DNA from: Stieleria mannarensis
Lineage (GTDB): Bacteria; Planctomycetota; Planctomycetia; Pirellulales; Pirellulaceae
Direction: 5' to 3'
Assembly: GCF_014154935.1 (NCBI RefSeq)
Contig: NZ_JACEHH010000014.1
Span: 1-64,000, forward strand
DNA length: 64,000 nt
Shown here one piece after another: positions 12,160 through 20,081 of the stretch; the stretch's first letter is position 1; the number at the start of each line of letters is the position of its first letter. The notes under the pieces were generated by a model that made no database searches, was not told where the DNA came from, and was given only the letters and a program-made list of their open reading frames with translations. The position numbers and the translations under genes are program-made.

Positions 12160-12335
12160 AACTAATTGAGATTCTCTCCCCCAGGGAGAGACGGCGTTTG
12201 TGCAGTAAGCAAACGCCAGAGAAGGCCGGCGGCTTACGAAAGTCTTGACGGCTTCCGCTGCGATCAAGACCGGGTGCTTGAGCTGTCGGCGCGCACCGTC
12301 GACGGCCCGGCAGGGTCATCGTACTTTCGATTTTG
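12160..12335. repeat. Composite palindromic repeat, inverted copy
   Basis: This is an inverted relative of the block at 2633-2815: GATTCTCTCCCCCAGGGAGAG, GGCGTTTGTGCAGTAAGCAAACGCC, then AAAGTCTTGACGGCTTCCGC. The terminal CGACGGCCCGGCAGGGTCATCGTAC part is in the same orientation as in the other block, so the two are mosaics rather than simple copies. It lies between the convergent GH57 and radical SAM genes. Confidence 0.7.
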
Positions 12336-12349
12336 GAAACAAGCTCATC

Positions 12350-13630
12350 TCACTGCAGCACCGGCAACTCGCTCTTGGAGTGTTCGCCGTCCGGGGCGTC
12401 TTTGTCCGGATCGCGATACTTCGCCGCGTCGAAGTGGCGGGCGTAGGTTCCGAAATCGTTGAACGCGTACTTCTTGGCCCAGCGATAGACAAAGCTGCGT
12501 TCGGGGATCTCATCGCCGGGTTGAAACTGGCTTCGTCGCGGCGTGACGTTTTTCAATTCATCGATCACAGCGCCCCGGGCGGTCGTGTCGCGGGCGCCGT
12601 GCTTTTCGGCCAGCTCCACCAGCAGGTCCGGCCGTTCCATGATCACACAGCCGCGGGTGTGCTCGGCCGTCAGCGACCGGAAATCTTTTAAGAACGCGGA
12701 CTCGTTGAACGTTTCCGCCAGCGGCCGGTTGTCGTGAATCGATTCGGTCGCCAGCTGAATCACGGGACAGGGTTCGATGTCGCCCCATGGACCGACATGG
12801 TGGGTGAACCCGGTTGCCGCCGGGCACAACGCGTTTCCGGCATCGTCGTGATAGGCGTCGATGACGATGATCGGCTTGGTTGCCCGCGTGTCGACGACAA
12901 ACTGGCGGACACGCCGTTGTTGGTCACTGGTCAGGGCCAACTGGGCATTTGATTCCGGACCGACCGGACGATAGATGTGGTACCAGCAATACATCACGCC
13001 CATCTCGATCAGCCGATCGACCCAGGCGTCTTGGACCAAGTCATCGATGTTGGACTTGCACACACTGGTGCAGACCCCGACCAACAGGTCGTGCTTCAAG
13101 GCCGTCTTCAGCCCTTCCATGGTCTGGTTCAAAACGCCGGCGCGACCCCGTCGCTCGTCGCTGATGATCTCTGACCCTTCGACGCTGATCAGCGGCGTGA
13201 CGTTTCCGAACCGTTTCAATTCCGCGGCCACTTCATCGGTGATGAAGTGCCCGTTGGTGAACACCTGAAAATAGACGTCACGGTTTTGTTCAAAGATCTT
13301 CAGCAGATCCTTGTGCATGAACGGCTCACCGCCCAGGATGCCGAAGAAGCTGTTGCCCATCGCTTTGGCTTGACGGATCGTCTCGTTGGCCGCGTCCAGC
13401 TCGATGCGATGTTGTTTGGCTGCCACGTCGACCCAGCATCCTTGGCAGCGCAGGTTGCAGCTGTTGATCACCGACAGATACAGAAACGGGGGAAAGAACT
13501 CGCCGCGTTTCAATCGTCGTTTGTGCTTGTGCACACTCCACAATCCCTTCACCCCCAACGTCCAAGCCGCCTTGGCAAGCAGGCGTTTGTCCGTCTCAAA
13601 AAGAAATCGCGAAGCCAAACGAAAATACAT
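12350..13630 (-). CDS. Radical SAM protein with C-terminal Cys cluster
   Basis: A 426-residue radical SAM enzyme. CNLRCQGC (Cx3Cx2C) binds the 4Fe-4S cluster that cleaves S-adenosylmethionine. GILGGEPFMHKDLL carries the GGEP SAM-binding motif, and the rest is consistent with a TIM barrel. Extra cysteines in CTSVCKS, CWYH, GNALCPAATG, WGDIEPCPV and HTRGC suggest auxiliary Fe-S binding of the SPASM/twitch type. The ATG at 13630 (MYFRLASRFLFETDKRLL) is preferred; an upstream GTG or ATG would add 14 poorly conserved residues. It lies 45 bp downstream of the amidohydrolase gene on the same strand and is probably co-transcribed. The substrate is unknown. It is not a clear MqnC or MqnE homologue. 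Confidence 0.85.
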   Translation of the reverse strand: MYFRLASRFLFETDKRLLAKAAWTLGVKGLWSVHKHKRRLKRGEFFPPFLYLSVINSCNLRCQGCWVDVAAKQHRIELDAANETIRQAKAMGNSFFGILGGEPFMHKDLLKIFEQNRDVYFQVFTNGHFITDEVAAELKRFGNVTPLISVEGSEIISDERRGRAGVLNQTMEGLKTALKHDLLVGVCTSVCKSNIDDLVQDAWVDRLIEMGVMYCWYHIYRPVGPESNAQLALTSDQQRRVRQFVVDTRATKPIIVIDAYHDDAGNALCPAATGFTHHVGPWGDIEPCPVIQLATESIHDNRPLAETFNESAFLKDFRSLTAEHTRGCVIMERPDLLVELAEKHGARDTTARGAVIDELKNVTPRRSQFQPGDEIPERSFVYRWAKKYAFNDFGTYARHFDAAKYRDPDKDAPDGEHSKSELPVLQ

Positions 13631-13675
13631 CAAATCCAACCGAACGTGAAACTTGGAACTAGAAACTCGCAACCA

Positions 13676-14959
13676 TTATGCCCGCCGTTGCACGCCGATG
13701 CACGACAAATCTGCCGACACAAAGTCGCGCCAGACGGCATCGAGACGTTGAGCGGTCGTAGGAATCGAGACCAACGATCCGACGCGTGTCTTTCCCGCTT
13801 CAATTCTCCCAGATCGCGATCCGGCGCCTAGCAAGGCATCCGCACCGGACATTGTCGCCATCTCCAGCACGTCGTGGGGATCAAGATCGGGCCGCTGATG
13901 GAGCAGGAATTGTACTTCTTTCCAGACGCTCAGATCGGGGTTGCTGGCCCGCGAGTCGGTGCCCAGGGCGACCCGCACCCCCGCATCGAGCAGGGTTTGC
14001 ACGGGATGGGCGTCGTAGCCGAAAAAAGCGTGCGTTCGTGGACAGTAGACGACACTCAGGTGGGGATGACGCGCGATCCGCTCGATCTCGTCGTCTTGCA
14101 AGTCATTTCCGTGAACCAGCAGCACCCGCGGTGCGTCGGCGATCGCGTCGATCAAGTCCGACACGGGCTGGTCGCCTTGCCAAGGAAACACTCCTTTGGG
14201 CCACAGCCCCGCCCCGCGGAGGACCTCGGCAAATCGGCCGCTGCCGAAACGCAGCAGTTCCCGTTCATCGGGCGACTCGGCAACGTGCATCGCCAAGGGG
14301 GCTCCGGTTTGCACGGCCAATTCGACGCAGCGGCCAACCAGTTCCGGAGGTGTCGAATAGGGCGCGTGGGGGCTGACCGCAAATTCGACCGATGGGTTTT
14401 CCGCGACGGTCACCGCGTGTTTTTCCGCCGATTCGAGTCGTTCGCCCGCCCGGACGTCGCTCAGCCCCAGGACCTCGGCGAACGAAACGATCGTGGTATC
14501 GGTGTCGCTCGGGTACTGCGAGGGGGGCGTGGCGATGTCCCCGATCAGTCCGACGCCGCTGCCGGCCGATTCGGCGATCCCATCACGGATCCGGGCGTTC
14601 CGCTGGTCTTCGCTCGCCACACCTCGGGCGGCGATGACTTTGCCAATCCACTCGGCCAGCGAAATCCCCGGCTGTCCGATCGGTGATCGGCAATCGGAAA
14701 ATTCCAGGTGAGTGTGGGCGTTGACCATCCGCGGCATCACGGCCACCTCCCCCAAGTCGATCACGTCCTGGCGTGGGAAGTTTTGATTTCGCAGCGCGCC
14801 GATCTCAACGACCTGTTCGTCGACGACCCGCAGGTACCCGCCATTGATCGGCGGTCGGCTGATGGGGAAAATCCACGCAGCGACATAGACGGTCTCGGGG
14901 CCGAGTCGTTTCACAGCATCACCATCATCGATTGCCACCCTTGTCGTCCATTTTCCCAT
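13676..14959 (-). CDS. Amidohydrolase (ATZ/TRZ-type deaminase-like)
   Basis: A 427-residue metal-dependent hydrolase of the chlorohydrolase/deaminase branch. Metal and catalytic residues are visible: MVNAHTHLEF (HxH), AMHVAESPDERELL (His and Glu), VLLVHGNDL (His) and VALGTDSRASN (Asp). This set is shared by SAH/MTA, guanine and aminodeoxyfutalosine deaminases, so the substrate is probably a purine-like or amidine compound, but the exact reaction cannot be read off. The ATG lies in a CATG shared with the divergent mpg start. A start further downstream is possible because the first 20 residues are not conserved-looking. It is followed by the radical SAM gene. Confidence 0.85.
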   Translation of the reverse strand: MGKWTTRVAIDDGDAVKRLGPETVYVAAWIFPISRPPINGGYLRVVDEQVVEIGALRNQNFPRQDVIDLGEVAVMPRMVNAHTHLEFSDCRSPIGQPGISLAEWIGKVIAARGVASEDQRNARIRDGIAESAGSGVGLIGDIATPPSQYPSDTDTTIVSFAEVLGLSDVRAGERLESAEKHAVTVAENPSVEFAVSPHAPYSTPPELVGRCVELAVQTGAPLAMHVAESPDERELLRFGSGRFAEVLRGAGLWPKGVFPWQGDQPVSDLIDAIADAPRVLLVHGNDLQDDEIERIARHPHLSVVYCPRTHAFFGYDAHPVQTLLDAGVRVALGTDSRASNPDLSVWKEVQFLLHQRPDLDPHDVLEMATMSGADALLGAGSRSGRIEAGKTRVGSLVSIPTTAQRLDAVWRDFVSADLSCIGVQRRA

Positions 14960-15593
14960 GGCCCGCCCGCACCCGCTTCCCGATCGTTTGATCGCCCATC
15001 GGCTCGATGCCGCATTCTACCGACGAGCGACGGCGGTGGTGGCGAAACAGTTGATCGGCAAGGCGTTGCTTCATCGGGTCGATGGCCAGTGGCTGGGCGG
15101 ATGGATCGTGGAAACAGAAGCCTATCTCGACCGCAACGATCCGGCTAGCCATGCGGCACGCGGCAAGACCCCCAGCAACGCATCGATGTTCGCCGGTCCG
15201 GGGACGCTGTACGTTTATCCGATTCACGCAAAGTATTGTTTGAACGCCGTCACCCAGGACGAAGGGCAAGGCGCCGCCGTGCTGGTGCGTGCGATCGAGC
15301 CGATCTGGGGACTGGATCGGATGCGCCAGAGCCGCGGCCATGACGATCCGAAACGTCTGACTCGCGGCCCGGCGATGTTGTGCCAGGCACTGCGAATCGA
15401 TCGCAAGGATGACGGCCGATGCCTGGTCCGCGACGAGGCGCTGGGGGTGTTCGATGCACCGTCACAACCGCCGCGACGCGTCCGCGTGACCAAACGCATC
15501 GGCATCAGCAAAGCCCAACACCGCAACCTCCGGTTCATCGATGCGAATTCGGACTACCTGAGCCGAAAGGTCCAGAGAACGATAGCGGGATAG
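14958..15593 (+). CDS. mpg: 3-methyladenine DNA glycosylase (AAG/MPG family)
   Basis: A 211-residue base-excision repair enzyme that removes alkylated purines (3-methyladenine, 7-methylguanine, hypoxanthine). Family signatures are LARQLIGK-like AVVAKQLIGKALLH, WIVETEAYLDRNDPASHA (catalytic Glu) and MFAGPGTLYVYPIHAKYCLN, followed by AAVLVRAIEPIWG and LTRGPAMLCQALRI. The length is typical of bacterial AAG proteins. The start codon overlaps the opposite-strand amidohydrolase start by 2 nt, so both 5' UTRs and promoters must lie within the opposing coding sequence or transcripts must be leaderless. Confidence 0.92.
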   Translation: MARPHPLPDRLIAHRLDAAFYRRATAVVAKQLIGKALLHRVDGQWLGGWIVETEAYLDRNDPASHAARGKTPSNASMFAGPGTLYVYPIHAKYCLNAVTQDEGQGAAVLVRAIEPIWGLDRMRQSRGHDDPKRLTRGPAMLCQALRIDRKDDGRCLVRDEALGVFDAPSQPPRRVRVTKRIGISKAQHRNLRFIDANSDYLSRKVQRTIAG

Positions 15594-15627
15594 GCGTTGT
15601 CCCTAAACCCGGCAAGGGGTGTATGAG

Positions 15628-15704
15628 GTAGCGGAATTCGCCAAGAATTTCGGCATTTCCCGTGTGGACTGCTGCGAGTCGAAAGCCTTGGCGGCTTCCG
15701 CAAC
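15628..15704. repeat. Family A palindromic repeat
   Basis: GTAGCGGAATTCGCCAAGAA... and ...GCCTTGGCGGCTTCCGCAAC are imperfect inverted arms, with the palindrome also flanked by TCCCTAAACCCGG / GGGTTTAGGGAC. It separates mpg from the convergent cytochrome gene and may act as a bidirectional transcript-end hairpin. Confidence 0.7.
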
Positions 15705-15722
15705 GGGTTTAGGGACAAAGCT

Positions 15723-18683
15723 CTAGCGATCTTTTAAATAGGCCAACAAGTCCGCCATCTGCTGCAGCGTGATGTCTTTTTCGATGCCTTCGGGCATCAA
15801 CGACACGTCGCTGGCTTTCATCTGTTCAATTTCCGCCCGTCCGATCGCTTTCGTTTTACCTTCGGCCATCTTCAAGATCACCGCTTCGCTGGTTTCCGAT
15901 TCGATCAGCCCCGTCAGCACCGATCCGTCATCGGTCAAGATGGAATAGGCGGTGAACCGAGGCTCAACTTTGGCGTTGGGGTCCAAGATGTCGTACAGCA
16001 ACGCGGGTTTGGAACGATTGCGTACGTCCGTCAAATCAGGGCCCGTTTCGTGTCCTTCGCCGCTGATTCGGTGACAGCTTGCACAGACGCGTTTGAACAC
16101 TTGTTTTCCATGTGCGGCATCGGGCTTCATCACCAATGCCCCCTCGTAATCCTTGGCCACTTTCTGGCGATTCGGCGAAACGACACCGCCGAACAACTTG
16201 GTGGCTTCCTCTCGCAACGTTTCATCACCGTGCTTGAGCAGTCGCACGCGTTGATCGATGCTTAACGCCGAAGGGTTCATTTTGCCCTGTGACATCGCCG
16301 CGAGGGTTAATCGAGTGGATTCGGTCCGACGCAACAAGAACGCGATGGCCGTTCCACGGACCGACGGTCCGAGTTGCGACCAGCGATCCAAAATGATTTC
16401 CGCGGCAGCGGGCGAGCCGTTCCGTTGCAACGCCTCGATGCAGGCCGATTGGATTTGCACCGGTTGGTCGCTCGACAGCAACGCATGAAAGGTGTCCACG
16501 GCGGCGTCGAAGGGTTGGTACGCCATTAATTCGATTCCCGCGACACGGTCCGCGACGGATTGCTCGGGATCGGCTGCGATCCTACCGCTTTGATCGAAAA
16601 CCGTTTTCAGTCCATCCATCGAATCGGCCAACGGTGCCGGCGGTTTGGCGATCAGACCGGCCAGCGACATCCGTCCATGCTCGCCGCGATACCGCGGCAG
16701 CCCGTCACCGATCCCGGCAATCGCGGCGGCACGCCACCAGTTCTGGTCATCGTCGCGGCCGATCAACCGAAAGACGCTTTCAAGTTCGTCCATATCGCCA
16801 CGGGCACCGACGACTGCGGCAAGCCGTCGGACCAAGTCCAATTTGCCGTCCGTACCGGAAACACGAAACGCGTCGTCGTCGATCAACCCCGCCAGGACCG
16901 CACCGCTACGCTGCTTGGTCGACGTCAGCAATCCGTCGGCAAAGGCGTTGTCGTGTCCATCGCGTCGCGCCAATTGAGTCAGCGTCGCGGTGGCCTGTGG
17001 TGAGCGGTTGGCCGAAAGTGACAACGCGACTTGGAAACGAACTTGTGCATTCGCGTCATCGGCGAGACCGATCAAAGCGTTTTGCACGGCATCGTCTTCC
17101 ATCATGCTGCCCGCCAGTTTTGCCGCCGCGACGCGACAATGAAGATTCGCGTCGCCACACATTCGCCGGACATCGGCAGGTTTCACAGCCGACAAGCCGT
17201 CCAAGGTCCAAAGGGCATGCAGCCGTGTCGTCGGCGAGGGTGACGCGAGTAGTTTTCGCAATTCGGTAACCTGTGTTTTCGCCTGCTGTTCGACCAACAA
17301 ACGTTGACCGAGGAATTGTCGCCATCCATTATCATCCTCAAGCAGGGCGACCGAATCGGACTCGGATTCCGGTGGAGAGAAGGATCGAGGGGCCGCGTCG
17401 CGGGGCACGATCCGATAGATTCGACCGCGATCTTCTCCGGCCCGCCAATCCAGTTTGGCGGCGATCTCCGGGGGCAGGAACTTGGGGTGTTCCACCCACA
17501 AACGATACATGTCGGCCAAGTACAGCGCACCGTCGGGACCGGTGGCCAAGCTGGACGGCCGGAACCAGGTGTCGGTCGACGCGATGAAGTCACTTTTCTC
17601 CTCCGCTCGTTTCGCGGTGAACTTCAGCGGGGCCGAGTCCACGATCGAACGTGTCACCAAGTGCCCGATCGGTTCGCAGACGAACACGCTGTTGCGAAAT
17701 GATTCGTCACCCAGGTCACCGATGTACGCCGTCGTGCCACAAGCCGAGGTGTGCGTTCCCGCGTGTGACAAGTAGTTGCTCTTCATTTCAACCAGCGGAA
17801 AGACTTCAGATTGTCCACCCGAGGGTGCGACGTCGTAGTACGGTGCGCTGACGATGTGATACGGATTCCGCGCCAGAACGTTTGGCGGCAGAAAGGTCGT
17901 GATGATCGGGTTCCGGTTGGTGCAATAAAACCGATGCCCCCAACGATCGACCGTGTTGCCGAACTGCCCCATTCCGCTATCCGATTCGAATGCCATGGTT
18001 TGGGGATTGAACCGAAAGTCCTTGCGTGGCAGCGTGACCGTCGCATCGGGATCCTTCGTCGAAGATACTTTGCCGGGGCCATAATTCAGGTACACCCAAT
18101 TGTCGATTCCCCAGCGTGGGTTGCCGATTTGCATTTGCGGGTGGGCGGGTGTGAAGCCGTCGAACAAGGTTTCGTTAACATCGGCAACGTGATCGCCGTC
18201 GGTATCTTTCAAGAACAACACTTTGGTTTTCGCACCGACCAGCAAACCGCCTCGGTAGGCCATCATGCTGTGGGCAAAGTCCAGTTTGTCGGCGAAGACG
18301 TGTCGACGGTCGGCCACACCATCGCCATCGCTGTCTCGCAGTAGAACGATTTTTGACAGCGGATCACCGCCGTCTTCGGGACCGATCGGGTAGTCACCAT
18401 ATTCGACGACATACATGTCCCCACGCTGGTCAAAGCAGATCGCGACGGGATCGCGGACCAACGGCTCGGCCGCGAACAAAGTGATCTCATACCCCGGTTC
18501 GATTTCGATCGCGTCGAGTGAATCAGCGGGCGACTTCGGCGGTGCCGTTTCCTGCTCGACCCAATGCCGACCGCCACGGTTGCTTTCAATCACCTCCAAC
18601 GCCGATTTCGCCTCACCCTGCTCGGCAGAGATGGCCGACGAAGCGATCAATAAAACAACAAGTAGAAAGGGGATGAAATGCAT
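15723..18683 (-). CDS. PVC-type secreted dehydrogenase/cytochrome c
   Basis: A 986-residue exported protein of the planctomycete membrane-bound dehydrogenase type. It has a signal peptide (MHFIPFLLVVLLIASSAISA) and then a beta-propeller-like region, with VLLRDSDGDGVADRR and LKDTDGDHVAD as calcium-binding-like DxDGD loops. HEAT-like helical repeats cover about residues 490-830. The C-terminal haem domain has the CxxCH motif in CASCHRISGEGHETGPDL, followed by AYSILTDDGSVLTGLIESE. Such proteins are thought to oxidise sugars in the periplasm or at the cell surface, but the substrate is unknown. The 24185-27115 gene is a paralogue with the same domain order. Confidence 0.85.
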   Translation of the reverse strand: MHFIPFLLVVLLIASSAISAEQGEAKSALEVIESNRGGRHWVEQETAPPKSPADSLDAIEIEPGYEITLFAAEPLVRDPVAICFDQRGDMYVVEYGDYPIGPEDGGDPLSKIVLLRDSDGDGVADRRHVFADKLDFAHSMMAYRGGLLVGAKTKVLFLKDTDGDHVADVNETLFDGFTPAHPQMQIGNPRWGIDNWVYLNYGPGKVSSTKDPDATVTLPRKDFRFNPQTMAFESDSGMGQFGNTVDRWGHRFYCTNRNPIITTFLPPNVLARNPYHIVSAPYYDVAPSGGQSEVFPLVEMKSNYLSHAGTHTSACGTTAYIGDLGDESFRNSVFVCEPIGHLVTRSIVDSAPLKFTAKRAEEKSDFIASTDTWFRPSSLATGPDGALYLADMYRLWVEHPKFLPPEIAAKLDWRAGEDRGRIYRIVPRDAAPRSFSPPESESDSVALLEDDNGWRQFLGQRLLVEQQAKTQVTELRKLLASPSPTTRLHALWTLDGLSAVKPADVRRMCGDANLHCRVAAAKLAGSMMEDDAVQNALIGLADDANAQVRFQVALSLSANRSPQATATLTQLARRDGHDNAFADGLLTSTKQRSGAVLAGLIDDDAFRVSGTDGKLDLVRRLAAVVGARGDMDELESVFRLIGRDDDQNWWRAAAIAGIGDGLPRYRGEHGRMSLAGLIAKPPAPLADSMDGLKTVFDQSGRIAADPEQSVADRVAGIELMAYQPFDAAVDTFHALLSSDQPVQIQSACIEALQRNGSPAAAEIILDRWSQLGPSVRGTAIAFLLRRTESTRLTLAAMSQGKMNPSALSIDQRVRLLKHGDETLREEATKLFGGVVSPNRQKVAKDYEGALVMKPDAAHGKQVFKRVCASCHRISGEGHETGPDLTDVRNRSKPALLYDILDPNAKVEPRFTAYSILTDDGSVLTGLIESETSEAVILKMAEGKTKAIGRAEIEQMKASDVSLMPEGIEKDITLQQMADLLAYLKDR

Positions 18684-18740
18684 GTTCCACCAATGAATTC
18701 AAGGCTGTCGTTGGATCGTAAGGAAAGCGGGCAGTTGAGG

Positions 18741-18841
18741 TTGGTCAAAAAATGGGTTGGTCAAAAAATGAAGGCAACCAGATGACCGGTGGTCCGTTGG
18801 TGGCGACGCGCAATCTTTTGACCAGCAAATCTTTTGACCAG
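18741..18841. repeat. Family E element: tandem motif with inverted partner
   Basis: Two forward copies of TTGGTCAAAAAATG (18741-18770), a spacer of about 40 bp, then two inverted copies reading ATCTTTTGACCAG (18812-18841). The architecture of forward tandem, spacer and inverted tandem matches 24071-24172, with a related one at 38231-38320. It lies upstream of the cytochrome gene and to the left of the DUF4132-like gene. Confidence 0.8.
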
Positions 18842-18870
18842 TTTTATCTCTTCACAATCATCTCAACTTA

Positions 18871-19015
18871 ACCTGCGTCGGAGGCATCAGCTAACCGACC
18901 AGATCGCGGATTTCAGTTTCGGAGTGTGTGGTGAGCAATCCATCGGGCATCGCAGCGGGTGTCGTTTCTTTGACGATTGCGATCGAATCGATGGGAAGCG
19001 TGTTCGTGGCGGGAT
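18871..19015 (-). pseudogene. Decayed duplicate of cytochrome gene 3' end
   Basis: This segment aligns along its length, by eye at roughly four of five positions, with 24198-24341, the 3' end of the 976-residue cytochrome/dehydrogenase gene, in the same orientation. Shared blocks include ACCTGCGTCGG, CAGATCGCGGATTT, CATCGGGCATCG, TCGTTTCTTTGACG and GATCGAATCGATGGG. It contains changes that disrupt the protein, so it is a remnant, not a gene. The rest of the 18684-19232 gap holds only the family E element and about 200 bp with no recognisable feature. Confidence 0.75.
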
Positions 19016-19232
19016 GGGGCTCTAAGGCGGATGGCGCGGGCAGATGCGTTGACGTGCAGGCGTTGACCGCGATCGGTTATTCTACTCACCACCGCAATCT
19101 CCATGTTCCTGAGCCGATGCGTTTTTTCGTCGGTTGCATTGGGAACGCACCGCAGTGCGTCTGTGAAACCAGTCGAACTGCTTGCAAACGCGGTGGCGTT
19201 GCAAAACACGTTGTGAAATCACAGGTTCAACA

Positions 19233-20081
19233 TTGAGTACGCTTGAGAAATTGGTTTCGTCGCTCCAAGTCACCGACGCGACAAGCGACCGCGTTGCGGC
19301 TGCAAAACAATCCACGTCACAAATCACCGACTTGGAACTGAGATCGATCAGCGAATTCTTGGTTGAAACCGGCATGTGGTTCATGGCCAAGAACGCTGGC
19401 GGTGGTGAAGACGAACAAAAGCACGATGCCAAGCGAATCCAGCGACTGATGGGGGAACGAAGCAACGAAGACCTGGAGCCCGTCTTTGCAGCCGTCTTTG
19501 GTGGCTTGAGTGCAGAGGTCGCGAATGCCTGGCAATCTCTACGCCGGTTGCCATTTGACACCATCCTGTATGGAATACCCGCGCGATGTCCCCGGTTGAG
19601 TTCGGCGACGCTGCAACTGCGATTCTTGTGGTTATGTGAACTGGCCAAGGTCGTCTACCGTTTTCCAGCGGGCTTGGTCACTCCCGAATGGCTGGCCGTT
19701 CACGGGGCCGGATTGAAGCTGGAGTCGGGGGCCAATGAAATGTTGCGGTTGTTCGGGTTGGCGAGGAGCGGTGCAGCAGAGCAGGATGTGGTCGGCCGGT
19801 TCCTGGGCTGCGTCATCGCGACCGAATCTTCCAGTGGAGAAAACGTCTACGAAACACTCGCCTTGATTGCACAGGGAAAACATCCCGTCGGCGAAGTCGG
19901 GAGCTATGTGTATCGAGCGCTGTGGGGCAGCAATCAAGATCGCGCGCACGACCTGCTGATCGATTTGCTTCGATGCAGCCAAGAGCCGGATCAAATTGAG
20001 TCCATTGTTTGCAGCGCTACTGATGGGGGCCGAAGGCGATCGCAGCGGTATTGCGAGTCGCGTTGGAGGCTCAGCTTCTGA
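19233..20081 (+). CDS. N-terminal fragment of DUF4132-like protein
   Basis: About 280 residues starting at TTG 19233 (MSTLEKLVSSLQVTDATSDR); a TTG at 19182 would add 17 Arg/Cys/Thr-rich residues that look non-coding. The sequence is helical, with Leu/Ala-rich stretches such as LQLRFLWLCELAKVVYRFPAG and no signal peptide. The last 20 or so residues (GRRRSQRYCESRWRLSF) have the Arg-rich look of an out-of-frame read, showing that the real frame has already changed. No catalytic motif is visible. Confidence 0.55.
   Translation: MSTLEKLVSSLQVTDATSDRVAAAKQSTSQITDLELRSISEFLVETGMWFMAKNAGGGEDEQKHDAKRIQRLMGERSNEDLEPVFAAVFGGLSAEVANAWQSLRRLPFDTILYGIPARCPRLSSATLQLRFLWLCELAKVVYRFPAGLVTPEWLAVHGAGLKLESGANEMLRLFGLARSGAAEQDVVGRFLGCVIATESSSGENVYETLALIAQGKHPVGEVGSYVYRALWGSNQDRAHDLLIDLLRCSQEPDQIESIVCSATDGGRRRSQRYCESRWRLSF

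Noticed and set aside
20025-20029. Programmed ribosomal frameshift at the G5 run
   Set aside because: GAT GGG GGC is not a good X-XXY-YYZ slippery site and no matching downstream structure was evident; the second break at C8 argues for indels or errors instead.
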